The notes beneath the pieces were generated by a model. That model was not told where the DNA came from, ran no database searches, and saw only the letters and a program-made list of their open reading frames with translations. A stretch of 64,000 bases of DNA from Pseudomonas donghuensis. GTDB lineage: Bacteria > Pseudomonadota > Gammaproteobacteria > Pseudomonadales > Pseudomonadaceae. Position 1 is the first letter of the stretch. Each line of letters starts with the position of its first letter. Below are positions 40,612 to 49,838 of the stretch, one piece after another. Both the position numbers and the translations under genes were made by a program. The stretch lies in contig NZ_AJJP01000155.1 of assembly GCF_000259195.1 (NCBI RefSeq), positions 25,653 through 89,652 of the forward strand. The letters run 5' to 3'.

Positions 40612-41807
40612 CAGCGGACCTCCTGCAATTGCCCGATGCTGCGGTACGGGCCGGGGTAGCCCAGGCTTGCCAGCAACTGCTCGAAGCTCCAGAGGATCAG
40701 CCCGCCAGGCACCCGCAACGGCGCCTCGGCCTGCCAGCCGAGCAGGCAGACAGGCCGCCCGCCGTAGTGCGCAGCGAGGCGGCCGTCATTGCCGACCAGG
40801 TCACCGTTGGAGGCCACCTGCGGGCCCGGGCCCGGGAAAAACCAGCTGATGCTGTCCGGGGCCATGGCCAGCGGTTGCGGTTGGTGTCTGTCCCACAACA
40901 ATAAGGACTCGTTCTCGTAGCACAGGCGCAGGCTGGCATCGGCGCTTTGCAGGTCGATGGTGCCGACATCAAAGCCACCCATGGTGTTGGCCCCGGCGTG
41001 GTCGATACGCGCAGGCCCGCACAGCACCCGGGCCTGGATGCCGCAGCGCCTGGCAAGGAATGCCAGCAGTGCCTCGGTGCTGCCCAGCTCGCCGGCATGC
41101 AAGGCCCGGCCCAGGTCCAGGGCGCGGCTGAGGGTGGCGCGAATCGGCAATGCCCGGGGCAATTGCTCAGCGCTCATGACCCACAGCGCCAAGCCACCGA
41201 ACTCGCCAAAGGCCGTCGAAGCGACGATCGGCCGCAGCATTTGCTCGGCGATCACACTGGCATCATCGTTGTAATCTGTAGCGTCAGTGGGTGGGGTTAC
41301 GTTCAGTTCCACCTCAAGACCGTTGTGGCTGACCACGAAGGCCGGCCGCGGCGGTACCTGGACGGCGGCGAAGGTCAGCATCGGCAACGACGGCACTGCG
41401 CGTCCGGCACCGTCGGCATCGATCACCGCCAGGCCAAGCCGCGCAGCCGCCAGGCAGGCCACCAGAAAGCCCAGGGCACCGCTCTCGGGTGGCACCACAT
41501 AAGCCAGCCTGCGGCCCTCGCTGGCCAGGCGCCGGGCAATACTCTGCAACGCCTGGACCGGCCCAAGGGGGTAGCGGCAACCGGCGATGGCTTCCGGCGC
41601 CCCCATGTAGGCCAGTACGGCAGCGTCCCCCTCCCGCGCCTCCTCCACGCTGACCACTGTGACCCGGTTGGTGGGATAAAAATCACCGACCTTGAAGTAC
41701 TCCAGCAAGTGCAAGGCCGAGGTGCGCGTGCCGCCACCACCACTACCGAAAAAGCAGCCACCATCGATCAACGCACGCATATCCTTGTGTTCCAGCTCGA
41801 AAGCCAT
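40611..41807 (-). CDS. DUF917-family protein
   Basis: A 398-residue protein with the family's glycine-rich opening (LIDGGCFFGSGGGGT, residues 13-27), YMGAPEAIAG and HNGLEVELNV. DUF917 proteins often lie beside hydantoinase/hydantoin racemase genes; the activity is not settled in my knowledge. Here a racemase follows directly and a sigma-54 activator precedes it by 45 bp, all on the minus strand, which points to an inducible catabolic unit for a hydantoin-like or amide compound. Confidence 0.8.
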   Translation of the reverse strand: MAFELEHKDMRALIDGGCFFGSGGGGTRTSALHLLEYFKVGDFYPTNRVTVVSVEEAREGDAAVLAYMGAPEAIAGCRYPLGPVQALQSIARRLASEGRRLAYVVPPESGALGFLVACLAAARLGLAVIDADGAGRAVPSLPMLTFAAVQVPPRPAFVVSHNGLEVELNVTPPTDATDYNDDASVIAEQMLRPIVASTAFGEFGGLALWVMSAEQLPRALPIRATLSRALDLGRALHAGELGSTEALLAFLARRCGIQARVLCGPARIDHAGANTMGGFDVGTIDLQSADASLRLCYENESLLLWDRHQPQPLAMAPDSISWFFPGPGPQVASNGDLVGNDGRLAAHYGGRPVCLLGWQAEAPLRVPGGLILWSFEQLLASLGYPGPYRSIGQLQEVR

Positions 41808-41852
41808 GGTCTTGCTCCTGGTGTTGTCTATGGGTGAATCGCCGTAGAGGTT

Positions 41853-44111
41853 TCAGCGCCGCAGCCGTGCCAGCCAGTCACTGGCTTGCTGCGCCGGGGG
41901 GGAGCCGCAATCCGCCTCGATGCCGCGCAAGGCCCGCTCCAGGACCAGGGCGGCCTGTTCCGGGCGACCGTCGCGCTGCAACAGGCGGGTCAGTTCGAGG
42001 CCGGTGCGCAGGCGCGCCGGTACGCTGCCGAGGGTCAGGGTGGTGGACAATGCGTTGCGCAAAGTGCTTTCGGCCTCATCCTGCTCGCCGGCAGCCAGCA
42101 AGGCACGGCCCTTGAGCAGCATCAGCTCGCACAGGTAGGCACGCTCCTGATGGTCCTGGGCAAGGTCCAGGGCGTTGTTTGCCAGCGCCAGTGCTTCACG
42201 TACCCGTCCGGCCAGCAGCAACACTTCTGCGCGCTTCCAGGCCTGGAACGCATGGAACAGCTGACCGCCGTTGCGCAGGACATGATGCTGATAGCCATCG
42301 GCGATGGCGCGCTCGCCTTCATCGTAGAGGCCTTCCAAGCCTTGGTGATAACCGCGCAGGATCTGCCCGACGCCCTGATAGAACGAGAACTCGTGACGCG
42401 CCGACAACTGCTCCAGCTCCCGCGCCAGGGTGCCCAGGGCTGGCTGCAAGCCCAGCACCGCCGCCAACCAGGCCGCGCCCTGCAAGGCCACGGCGCGGTT
42501 GAAGGCGTTGGCATCGGTCTGCCCGGCACGGGCCGTGAGTTGGGCCTGAGCATGGCGGGCTTGAGCGAAGCGGCCCAACTCGAAGGCCGACAGCCCCTCG
42601 AAGGTGATTGCCAGGCCAATCAGGTCCAGGCCCTGGGTCTGGGGCCAGTCCGGCTGGTATTCGCTGAGCAGCTCACCGCGGTTCAGGCAGGCCAGGCTTT
42701 CCTCGAAATCGCCCAGCCAGAACAACGTGTTGGCCATGGCCACATGGGCCTCGATGCGCAAGGCACCAAGGCCGGCCTGTTGCGCCCGCTGCAGCATGTC
42801 CTGGGCGGTAGCCCGTGCCTTGCCCAACTCCAGGCCCATCAACTGGGTGGTCCAGACACCGAACTGCACCGACGACAGCTCGTCTGAAGTGCCCTGTTCC
42901 GCCGCCAGGGCCAAGGCGCTACGGTAGCTGGCCTGGCTGGTAGCGCTGAGCCAGCCCTCGATGCTGCGAAAACTCACACCCAGCAAGCGGTGCAATTCGA
43001 ACTGCAGGCGCCACAGGTCTTTGCAGTCGAAGACGTCACCTGCCACTTGCAAGCCTTTCTGCAATACCGGCAAGGCGCCACGGAAGTCGGCGTCTTCGAT
43101 CAGCAGGCGGCCCTGGGCAAGGTAGCGCTCTACCGCCTGGCGCTTGTCTGCGCGCAATTTCTGGCGCCGCTCGATGACCTTGCGGTTGACCCCAAGCAAC
43201 TGCGCGGCCGCGCTTTTATTACCCTTGCAACGCTGCAACGCATGTTCCACCAGCAGGTTCTCGGCGGCGGCCAGCTTGTCGTTGCCTTCCAGTTGCAGCA
43301 GTGCCTCGGCGAGGTTTGCCCATTTCTGCGGCGAGTGCTGCACAGGTTCGAGAAAGGCCTGCAGTGCGGCACAGTCGATCTCGGGGCTCTGGGCCAGGGC
43401 GCCGATACGATCGATGAGGTTACGCAGCTCGCGCACATTGCCAGGCCAGTCCCGTTGGCACAGCAGCGCCGTCGCCCTGGCGTCGAACGTCAGCGGGCGT
43501 GGCTGCAGGCTGCAGAAGTACTGGATCAGGCCGGGGATGTCTTCGCGCCGGGCGTCCAGGCTCGGCAGCTCAAGCTCGAACACGGCAAGGCGGTAGTAGA
43601 GGTCTTCGCGAAAGCGCTCCTCATGCACCAACGCCTTGAGGTCACGGTGGGTGGCGGCGATCACGCGCCCGGCGAAGTGGCGGTTTTCGCTACTGCCCAG
43701 CGGACGGTACTGGCGGGTTTCAAGCACACGCAACAACTTCGGTTGCAGGACCAGTGGCAGCTCGCCCACTTCATCGAGAAACAGCGTGCCCGCACCGGCC
43801 ATCTGCAAGTGCCCTGCCCGCTCGCCAACGGCCCCGGTGAATGCCCCTCGCGCATGACCGAACAGCTCCGCTTCGAGCAGATACTCGGGGATCGCCCCGC
43901 AATTGAGGTCGATGAACGGCTTGCCTGGCGCACTCAGGCGATGCAGTCGCTGGGCGATGACTTCCTTGCCAGCCCCGGTGGGGCCACAGATCAGCACCGG
44001 CCGGTCGCTTGCAGCTACCCGCTCCATCAGTGCATGTAAAGCCTGCATGGCCGGCGACGGCCCCATCACGCCGTTGGCTTCGGCGCCCTGCTCCCTGCTG
44101 GATGCCCCCAT
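41853..44111 (-). CDS. Sigma-54-dependent activator with C-terminal TPR-like region
   Basis: A 752-residue regulator starting at ATG 44111 (AGGAAGG upstream). There is no N-terminal receiver or PAS domain; the AAA+ domain begins at once with Walker A GPTGAGKE (43-50), the sigma-54 contact loop GAFTGA (89-94), Walker B TLFLDEVGEL and sensor arginines. A Fis-type helix follows (about 290-325, LVEHALQRCKGNKSAAAQLLG). The remaining 400 or so residues are helical repeats resembling TPRs. This reversed layout, with sensing or interaction at the C-terminus, is unusual. The immediate downstream operon (DUF917-racemase) is the probable target. Confidence 0.88.
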   Translation of the reverse strand: MGASSREQGAEANGVMGPSPAMQALHALMERVAASDRPVLICGPTGAGKEVIAQRLHRLSAPGKPFIDLNCGAIPEYLLEAELFGHARGAFTGAVGERAGHLQMAGAGTLFLDEVGELPLVLQPKLLRVLETRQYRPLGSSENRHFAGRVIAATHRDLKALVHEERFREDLYYRLAVFELELPSLDARREDIPGLIQYFCSLQPRPLTFDARATALLCQRDWPGNVRELRNLIDRIGALAQSPEIDCAALQAFLEPVQHSPQKWANLAEALLQLEGNDKLAAAENLLVEHALQRCKGNKSAAAQLLGVNRKVIERRQKLRADKRQAVERYLAQGRLLIEDADFRGALPVLQKGLQVAGDVFDCKDLWRLQFELHRLLGVSFRSIEGWLSATSQASYRSALALAAEQGTSDELSSVQFGVWTTQLMGLELGKARATAQDMLQRAQQAGLGALRIEAHVAMANTLFWLGDFEESLACLNRGELLSEYQPDWPQTQGLDLIGLAITFEGLSAFELGRFAQARHAQAQLTARAGQTDANAFNRAVALQGAAWLAAVLGLQPALGTLARELEQLSARHEFSFYQGVGQILRGYHQGLEGLYDEGERAIADGYQHHVLRNGGQLFHAFQAWKRAEVLLLAGRVREALALANNALDLAQDHQERAYLCELMLLKGRALLAAGEQDEAESTLRNALSTTLTLGSVPARLRTGLELTRLLQRDGRPEQAALVLERALRGIEADCGSPPAQQASDWLARLRR
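41858..41872 (-). promoter_or_regulatory. Candidate sigma-54 (-24/-12) promoter inside the regulator's 3' end
   Basis: On the minus strand TGGCACGGCTGCGGC has GG and GC at the correct -24/-12 spacing, but the -12 part is CGGC rather than TTGC. A start about 12 bases downstream would leave a leader of about 40 bases before the DUF917 ATG at 41807. It sits within the last codons of the sigma-54 activator gene, whose product is the obvious activator. Confidence 0.35.
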
Positions 44112-44245
44112 CGGAATCCTTCCTGAAGTGGTATTGGCAGGGATAGAGGTATAGCAGAAGCGCAATGGCAGGTAGCCATTAGGCTTGGGGATTTAGACGT
44201 GCGGTGCGGCCACTGCCGTGGCGTGGCGCCGCACCCACAAGGGCT

Positions 44246-44563
44246 TTACTGCCCGGCGCCAAACGCGTCCTGCAGCAGGATCGCCCGGGCCAACGCTTCA
44301 TCGCTGGCGTTGAGGTCCGGGTTCTGCGCGCGAATGCTCTGCAGCATCGACTCCAGATACACCCCGCGGATTGCACCGCCACTGGCGATGAACGACGACG
44401 CGTCGTCACGTGCCGGGATGATCCGTTTGTCATCCTTGAACGTTGAATACAGCGAAGCGGAAATCCCCGCCGAGGTGGCAACATCACCCGCGTCGACACG
44501 GGCCAGGGCCGAGCCGAAGGGCAGACAGAGCACAAGCGAGGAAACGAACAGTAAACGGCGCAT
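44246..44563 (-). CDS. DUF2388-family small periplasmic protein
   Basis: A 105-residue protein with signal peptide MRRLLFVSSLVLCLPFGSALA. The mature part has SAGISASLYSTFKDDKRIIPARDDASSFIASGGAIRGVYLE, the DUF2388 (TIGR02448) core found almost only in Pseudomonas. The role is unknown. It stands alone between cioB and the sigma-54 activator gene. Confidence 0.85.
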   Translation of the reverse strand: MRRLLFVSSLVLCLPFGSALARVDAGDVATSAGISASLYSTFKDDKRIIPARDDASSFIASGGAIRGVYLESMLQSIRAQNPDLNASDEALARAILLQDAFGAGQ

Positions 44564-44665
44564 GATGGTGCCTCCGGATAACGTGTACCTACCTCAACTA
44601 GGATTGCCGCAAGTAGCCTTGAGTTCCCTGGCCTGGTGCCCCGGTAAAAAAATTCACCATGGGCC

Positions 44666-45682
44666 TCAGTGATAGGCGTCGCCGACTTTCACCTTGCCGC
44701 GGAACACGTGGTAGCTCCAGAAGGTGTAAACCAGGATCACCGGGATGATGAACAGCGCGCCGATCAGGGCAAACAGCTGGCTGGACGGCGGCGAAGCGGC
44801 CTGCCAGAGGCTGACGCCGGGTGGCACGATGTTCGGCCAGATGCTGATTGCCAGGCCCAGGTAACCAAGAAACACCAGGGCCACGACGCCAATGAACGGC
44901 AGGTGCGAGTGACGTTTGCGCAGGGTCTTCTGGATCACCACCACTGCACCGACGGCCAGCACGGCAATCAGCAGCGAGCGCATCCAGTGGCTGCCGGCCA
45001 GCCAACGCTGGGCGATATCGGCGTGCAGCCACGCCGTCCAGGCGCAGATCAGCACAATCACCAACGCCAGCAGGTAAGTCAGCGGCCGGCTGTAATGGCG
45101 CATGCGCGACTCGAGCATGCCCTCGGTCTTGATCAGCAGCCAGGTGCTGCCGAGCAAGGCGTAGGTCAGCAGCAAGCCGACGCCGCACAGCAGCGGGAAC
45201 GGCGCCAGCCAGTCCAGGGCGCCGCCAGCGAACTGGCGGTCGACCACCGGGATGCCGCCGATATAGGTGCCGATCGCCACCCCTTGAAAAAAGGTGGCAA
45301 CGATCGAGCCGCCAATGAACGCCTTGTCCCACAGGTGACGCTTGTGCGCCTGGGCCTTGAAGCGGAACTCGAAGGCCACGCCGCGAAAGATCAGCCCGGC
45401 CAGCACCAGCACCAACGGCAGGTACAGCGCTTCGAGTATTACCGCATAGGCCAGCGGAAAGGCGCCGTACAACGCCGCGCCGCCGAGTATCAGCCAAGTT
45501 TCGTTGCCATCCCACACCGGGGCCACGGTGTTCATCATCACGTCACGCTCGCGGGAATCCTCAATGAGCGCAAAGAGGATGCCCAGGCCCAGGTCGAAGC
45601 CATCCATGATCACGTACATCATCAGCCCGAAGGCGATGATCACGCCCCAGATGATCGACAGGTCAATGCCTTGAATTGCCAT
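44666..45682 (-). CDS. cioB: Cyanide-insensitive cytochrome bd oxidase subunit II
   Basis: A 338-residue, eight-helix subunit. WGVIIAFGLMMYVIMDGFDLG near the N-terminus and DGNETWLILGGAALYGAFPLAY are typical of CydB/CioB. With subunit I it forms the inner-membrane quinol oxidase that reduces oxygen to water without copper and resists cyanide. The ATG at 45682 follows GAGAGGG and is 14 bp from the cioA stop, so the order is cioA-cioB. Confidence 0.94.
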   Translation of the reverse strand: MAIQGIDLSIIWGVIIAFGLMMYVIMDGFDLGLGILFALIEDSRERDVMMNTVAPVWDGNETWLILGGAALYGAFPLAYAVILEALYLPLVLVLAGLIFRGVAFEFRFKAQAHKRHLWDKAFIGGSIVATFFQGVAIGTYIGGIPVVDRQFAGGALDWLAPFPLLCGVGLLLTYALLGSTWLLIKTEGMLESRMRHYSRPLTYLLALVIVLICAWTAWLHADIAQRWLAGSHWMRSLLIAVLAVGAVVVIQKTLRKRHSHLPFIGVVALVFLGYLGLAISIWPNIVPPGVSLWQAASPPSSQLFALIGALFIIPVILVYTFWSYHVFRGKVKVGDAYH

Positions 45683-45696
45683 GTTGAAACCCTCTC

Positions 45697-47073
45697 TCAA
45701 TCAGCCGCAGACAGCGGTCTGCGCGCGGTGGCATCAACGGTGTGCAGCGCATCGGCGGCGTTCGGCCCCTTGCGCACCAGGCGCATCATGTAGCCGATGC
45801 CGACAGTGAACACCGAGAAGTAAATGACCACGAACAACGCCAGGGTCACGCTCATCTGCACGGCGCCGTGGTTGGAGGCCGCCTGGGTGGTGCGCAACAA
45901 CCCGTACACCACCCAGGGCTGGCGGCCGATTTCAGTGGTGAACCAGCCGGCCAGCAAGGCGATCAGCCCGGACGGCCCCATCAACAAGGCCAGCCACAAG
46001 AAGACCCTGTTGCGGTACAGCGCGCCGTTGCGGCGCAGCACCAGGGCAGCCACGGCGCACAGCAGCATCAACATGCCGAGCCCGGCCATGACCCGGAAGC
46101 TCCAGAAGATGATCGTCGAGTTGGGCCGGTCTTCCTTGGCAAAGCTCTTGAGCGCCGGGATCTGCTTGTCCAGGCTGTGAGTCAGGATCAGGCTGCCCAG
46201 GTACGGCACTTCGAGGCTGTAACGGGTGGTTTCGGCCTGCATGTCCGGCAGGCCGAACAGCACCAGCGGCGACGGCTCGCCGGGGGTGTTGTCCCAGTGG
46301 CCCTCAATGGCGGCGATTTTCGCCGGCTGGTGCTCCAGGGTGTTCAGGCCATGGGCATCGCCAACGGCAATCTGCACCGGCGTGGCCACCAGGATCATCC
46401 ACATCGCCATCGACAGCATCGTGCGGATTTGCGGCGTGTTGTTGCCCCGCAGCAAGTGCCAGGCCGCCGAGGCACCGACGAAGAACGCGGTGGAGAGGAA
46501 CGCCGCCAGCGCCATGTGCATCAGCCGGTAGGGGAACGACGGGTTGAAGACGATCTTGAACCAGTCCACCGGTGCCACGCGGCCGTCGATGATCTCGATG
46601 CCTTGCGGGGTCTGCATCCAGCTGTTGGACGAGAGAATCCAGAACATCGAGATCAGCGTGCCGATCGCCACCATGATCGTCGCAAAAAAGTGCAGGCGCC
46701 GCCCTACCCGGTCCCAGCCAAACAGCATCACGCCGAGAAAGCCCGCTTCGAGGAAGAATGCGGTGAGCACCTCGTAGGTGAGCAAGGGCCCGGTGATGCT
46801 CCCGGCAAAGTCGGAGAACCTCGCCCAGTTGGTGCCGAATTCATAGGCCATGACCAGGCCGGAGACTACGCCCATGCCGAAGTTGACCGCGAACAGCTTG
46901 GACCAGAAGTGATAGAGGTCCTTGTAGACCTGGTTATGGGTTTCCAGCCAGCAACCTTCGAGCACCGCCAGAAAGCTGGCCAGGCCGATGGTGATCGCCG
47001 GAAAGATGATGTGGAACGAGACCGTGAAGGCGAACTGAATCCGCGCCAGATCCAACGCATCCAGATTGAACAT
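45697..47073 (-). CDS. cioA: Cyanide-insensitive cytochrome bd oxidase subunit I
   Basis: A 458-residue haem subunit. The high-spin haem ligand is His21 in TVSFHIIFPA. MHMALAAF holds the b558 histidine, and the later methionine ligand lies in the RTTQAASNHGAV-proximal region. The quinol-binding Q loop is short, which separates CioA from long-loop CydA. It pairs with cioB just downstream. In pseudomonads this oxidase is used under low oxygen or cyanide; no ANR box was seen in front of it. Confidence 0.94.
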   Translation of the reverse strand: MFNLDALDLARIQFAFTVSFHIIFPAITIGLASFLAVLEGCWLETHNQVYKDLYHFWSKLFAVNFGMGVVSGLVMAYEFGTNWARFSDFAGSITGPLLTYEVLTAFFLEAGFLGVMLFGWDRVGRRLHFFATIMVAIGTLISMFWILSSNSWMQTPQGIEIIDGRVAPVDWFKIVFNPSFPYRLMHMALAAFLSTAFFVGASAAWHLLRGNNTPQIRTMLSMAMWMILVATPVQIAVGDAHGLNTLEHQPAKIAAIEGHWDNTPGEPSPLVLFGLPDMQAETTRYSLEVPYLGSLILTHSLDKQIPALKSFAKEDRPNSTIIFWSFRVMAGLGMLMLLCAVAALVLRRNGALYRNRVFLWLALLMGPSGLIALLAGWFTTEIGRQPWVVYGLLRTTQAASNHGAVQMSVTLALFVVIYFSVFTVGIGYMMRLVRKGPNAADALHTVDATARRPLSAAD

Positions 47074-47101
47074 GACAGTATCCCGAGAAAGCGCCGGCCC
47101 A

Positions 47102-47132
47102 CCTGCAACCGCCAGCGAATGGCGGCTGCAGG
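47102..47132 (-). terminator. Imperfect 13-bp hairpin between the molybdoenzyme and cioA
   Basis: CCTGCA-A-CCGCCA and TGGCGG-C-TGCAGG form a 13-bp stem with one mismatch and a 5-nt loop, 40 bases past the molybdoenzyme stop. It lacks a T run but is the only strong structure in this gap. Confidence 0.45.
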
Positions 47133-47171
47133 GTCCGGGTTTCAGTCAGTGAGTGGAAATCGAGTAAGGCG

Positions 47172-49496
47172 TCAGACGTGCGCTGAAGGAATCAGGTTGT
47201 CGGCGCTGGCTTTCTCGAGTTTGATCGCGATGAACTTCGAGGTCGGGGTGAAGGTGCGGTCGCCGTAGCTTTCCAGCGGTACCAGGGGGTTGGTCTCCGG
47301 ATAGTAGGCCGCTGCCTGCCCTGGCGGGATGTCGTAGGCGACCAGGACAAAACCGCTGACCCGGCGTTCGCGGCCGTCTTCCCAGAGCGACACCAGGTCG
47401 ACCTTGTCATTGGGCTTGAAGCCCAGGCGCTGGATGTCCTGCTCGTTGACGAAGACTACGTCACGCAGGCCGAACACCCCTCGGTAGCGGTCGTCGAGGC
47501 CGTACAGGGTGGTGTTGTACTGGTCGTGGGAGCGCAGGGTCTGCAGAATCAGGTCCGGCGTGTCGCCACGGGCCAGGACCTCTTCGTTGACCAGTTGCGC
47601 CGGCAATACGCTGGGGGTGAACTGCGCCTTGCCGCTTTGCGTGTGCCATTCGCGCAGCGCCGCGGTGTTGCCCAGGTGGAAGCCGCCGGGGTGCTGCAGG
47701 CGCGCGTTGAAGTCGGCAAAGCCGGGGATGACGTCGGCAATCAGGTCGCGGATGCGGCTGTAGTCGGCAACGGTCCACTCCCAGTCGATCGGTCGGTCAC
47801 CGAGGGTCGCCTTGGCGATACCGGCGACGATCGACGGCTCCGAGCGCAGCAGCGGCGAACAGGGTTTGAGCTGGCCGTGGGAGATATGCACCATGCTGAA
47901 GGTGTCTTCGACGGTGATGCCTTGCGGCCCTTCGACCTGCACGTCGATTTCGGTACGGCCCAGGCACGGCAGGATCAGTGCATCGCGGCCAGTCACCAGG
48001 TGCGAGCGGTTGAGCTTGGTGGCGATGTGCGCGGTCAGTTCGCAGTTGCGCAGGGCGGCGTGGGTGCGCGGGGTATCCGGGGTGGCCTGGGCGAAGTTGC
48101 CGCCCAGGGCGATGAACACCTTGGCGCGCTGTTCTTCCATGGCCTGGATCGCCAGCACCGCATTGTGCCCGTGCAGGCGCGGGGCCTTGAAGGCGAAACG
48201 CGCTTCCAGGGCATCGAGCAGGCGTGCCGGTGGCTGCTCGTCGATGCCCATGGTGCGGTCACCTTGCACGTTGCTGTGGCCGCGCACCGGCGACAGCCCG
48301 GCGCCAGGCTTGCCGACGTTGCCGCGCAGCAACTGCAGGTTGATGATCTCCTGCACGGTCGGCACCGAATGACGGTGCTGGGTCACGCCCATGGCCCAGC
48401 ACATGATCACCCGCTCGGCGCGGCGGTACATGCGTGCGGCCAGCTCCAACTCGGCCAGGTTCAGGCCCGACTGCTCGACGATGTGCGCCCAACGGGTGGC
48501 ATCGACTTCGGCCAGGTAGGCGTCGAGCCCCGAGGTGTGCTCGGCGATGAAGGCATGGTCGAACACCGCGGGCTCGCCCTTGGCCTGGGCTTCGCGTTCC
48601 CATTGCAGCAGATACTTGGCGATGCCGCGCATCACCGCCATATCGCCGCCCAGGGCCGGGCGGAAGTACGCGGTGTTGGTCGGTTCCGAGCCGTTGCTGA
48701 GCATCTCGAACGGGTGCTGCGGGTGCTGGAAACGCTCCAGGCCACGCTCCTTGAGCGGGTTCAGGCAGATCACCTGGGCACCGCGTTTGACCGCCTCGCG
48801 CAGCGGTTCGAGCATGCGCGGGTGGTTGGTGCCAGGGTTCTGGCCGATGACGAAGATTGCGTCGGCGTGCTCCAGGTCGTCGAACACCACGGTGCCCTTG
48901 CCGACTCCGAGGGTTTCCGTCATGCCGACACCGCTGGCCTCGTGGCACATGTTCGAGCAGTCCGGGAAGTTGTTGGTACCATAGGCGCGGACGAACAACT
49001 GGTAGAGAAACGCCGCTTCGTTGCTGGCCCGGCCCGAGGTGTAGAACTCGGCCTGATCGGGGGATTCGAGCCCGTTCAGATGCTTGGCGATCAGGGCAAA
49101 AGCGTCTTCCCAGCTGGTTTCGACGTAGTGATCGGTGGCGGCGTCGTAGCGCATCGGGTGGGTCAGGCGGCCCTGGTACTCAAGCCAGTAGTCGCTTTGC
49201 CGGGCCAGCTCAGTGACGCTGTAGCGGGCAAAGAAATCCGGATCGACCAGGCGCCCGGTGGACTCCCAGTTGACCGCCTTGGCGCCGTTCTCGCAGAACT
49301 TGACCATGCCGCTTTCCGGCGACTCGCCCCAGGCACAGCCGGGGCAGTCGAAACCGCCGTTCTGGTTGGTCTTGAGCATCACCCGCAGGTTCTTGAAGGC
49401 GTTTTCACTGCCCAGCCAACTCTTGGTCACGCTTTTCAGCGCGCCCCAACCGGCGGCGGGGGCGTCATAGTTTTTTATATGTTCATCTTGGCTCAT
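47172..49496 (-). CDS. FdhF/YdeP-family molybdopterin oxidoreductase
   Basis: A 774-residue cytosolic molybdoenzyme with GAGGAAG before ATG 49496. CPGCAWG (51-57) plus a third cysteine in KFCENG bind an iron-sulfur cluster. YTSGRASNEAAFLYQLFVRAYG and NMCHEASGVG form the molybdopterin pocket, and the last 110 residues are the molydopterin dinucleotide-binding domain. This is the YdeP/FdhF-like branch, often annotated as a formate dehydrogenase alpha subunit; YdeP itself is linked to acid resistance. No partner subunits are adjacent. It is divergent from moaA, whose product makes its cofactor. Confidence 0.88.
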   Translation of the reverse strand: MSQDEHIKNYDAPAAGWGALKSVTKSWLGSENAFKNLRVMLKTNQNGGFDCPGCAWGESPESGMVKFCENGAKAVNWESTGRLVDPDFFARYSVTELARQSDYWLEYQGRLTHPMRYDAATDHYVETSWEDAFALIAKHLNGLESPDQAEFYTSGRASNEAAFLYQLFVRAYGTNNFPDCSNMCHEASGVGMTETLGVGKGTVVFDDLEHADAIFVIGQNPGTNHPRMLEPLREAVKRGAQVICLNPLKERGLERFQHPQHPFEMLSNGSEPTNTAYFRPALGGDMAVMRGIAKYLLQWEREAQAKGEPAVFDHAFIAEHTSGLDAYLAEVDATRWAHIVEQSGLNLAELELAARMYRRAERVIMCWAMGVTQHRHSVPTVQEIINLQLLRGNVGKPGAGLSPVRGHSNVQGDRTMGIDEQPPARLLDALEARFAFKAPRLHGHNAVLAIQAMEEQRAKVFIALGGNFAQATPDTPRTHAALRNCELTAHIATKLNRSHLVTGRDALILPCLGRTEIDVQVEGPQGITVEDTFSMVHISHGQLKPCSPLLRSEPSIVAGIAKATLGDRPIDWEWTVADYSRIRDLIADVIPGFADFNARLQHPGGFHLGNTAALREWHTQSGKAQFTPSVLPAQLVNEEVLARGDTPDLILQTLRSHDQYNTTLYGLDDRYRGVFGLRDVVFVNEQDIQRLGFKPNDKVDLVSLWEDGRERRVSGFVLVAYDIPPGQAAAYYPETNPLVPLESYGDRTFTPTSKFIAIKLEKASADNLIPSAHV

Positions 49497-49838
49497 CAGG
49501 GCTTCCTCGCTTGGCACGCAGGGCATCTTTAACGTGTCGCCAACGCACAACGTGTTAATGACATCGTGGTTAATGACGAACTTCGTTTTCTCCCTTTTGA
49601 GCCTATTGAGCGTGGACTTTTGCGTCTAATCAAAAGAACTGACGGACTGATCAAAACCCTCTATCAGCGCGCCGAAAGCCCCTGGATACGGGGCTCTCAA
49701 GCCGCCGATAGATGAACCTTATCGTTTGGTCATTATTAGTGATTTGACCCACTTGCCCAGGCTATTTACCCTCGATAAACAGCAAAGATTTATTCCGCAA
49801 ACAGCAACACTGCCGCGATATAAGAGGCCCTGCCCATC
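49497..49838. promoter_or_regulatory. Divergent fdhF-like/moaA control region with LysR-type motif
   Basis: This 342-bp region has no gene. It contains CTGATCAA-N4-CTCTATCA at 49647-49666 and CGATAGAT-N5-TTATCG at 49706-49724. Both elements recur between moaB and the lysR gene (52433-52504). The TCTATC/GATAGA parts are inverted copies of each other, as in LysR operators. No good match to a molybdenum-cofactor riboswitch was seen. Confidence 0.6.

Noticed and set aside
47526..49532. 668-codon plus-strand frame opposite the molybdoenzyme gene
   Set aside because: Antisense shadow; the minus strand has full molybdopterin-enzyme motifs.
49497..49838. Possible molybdenum-cofactor riboswitch before moaA
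   Set aside because: I could not find the conserved core or the paired helices; the repeated LysR-like motif explains the region better.
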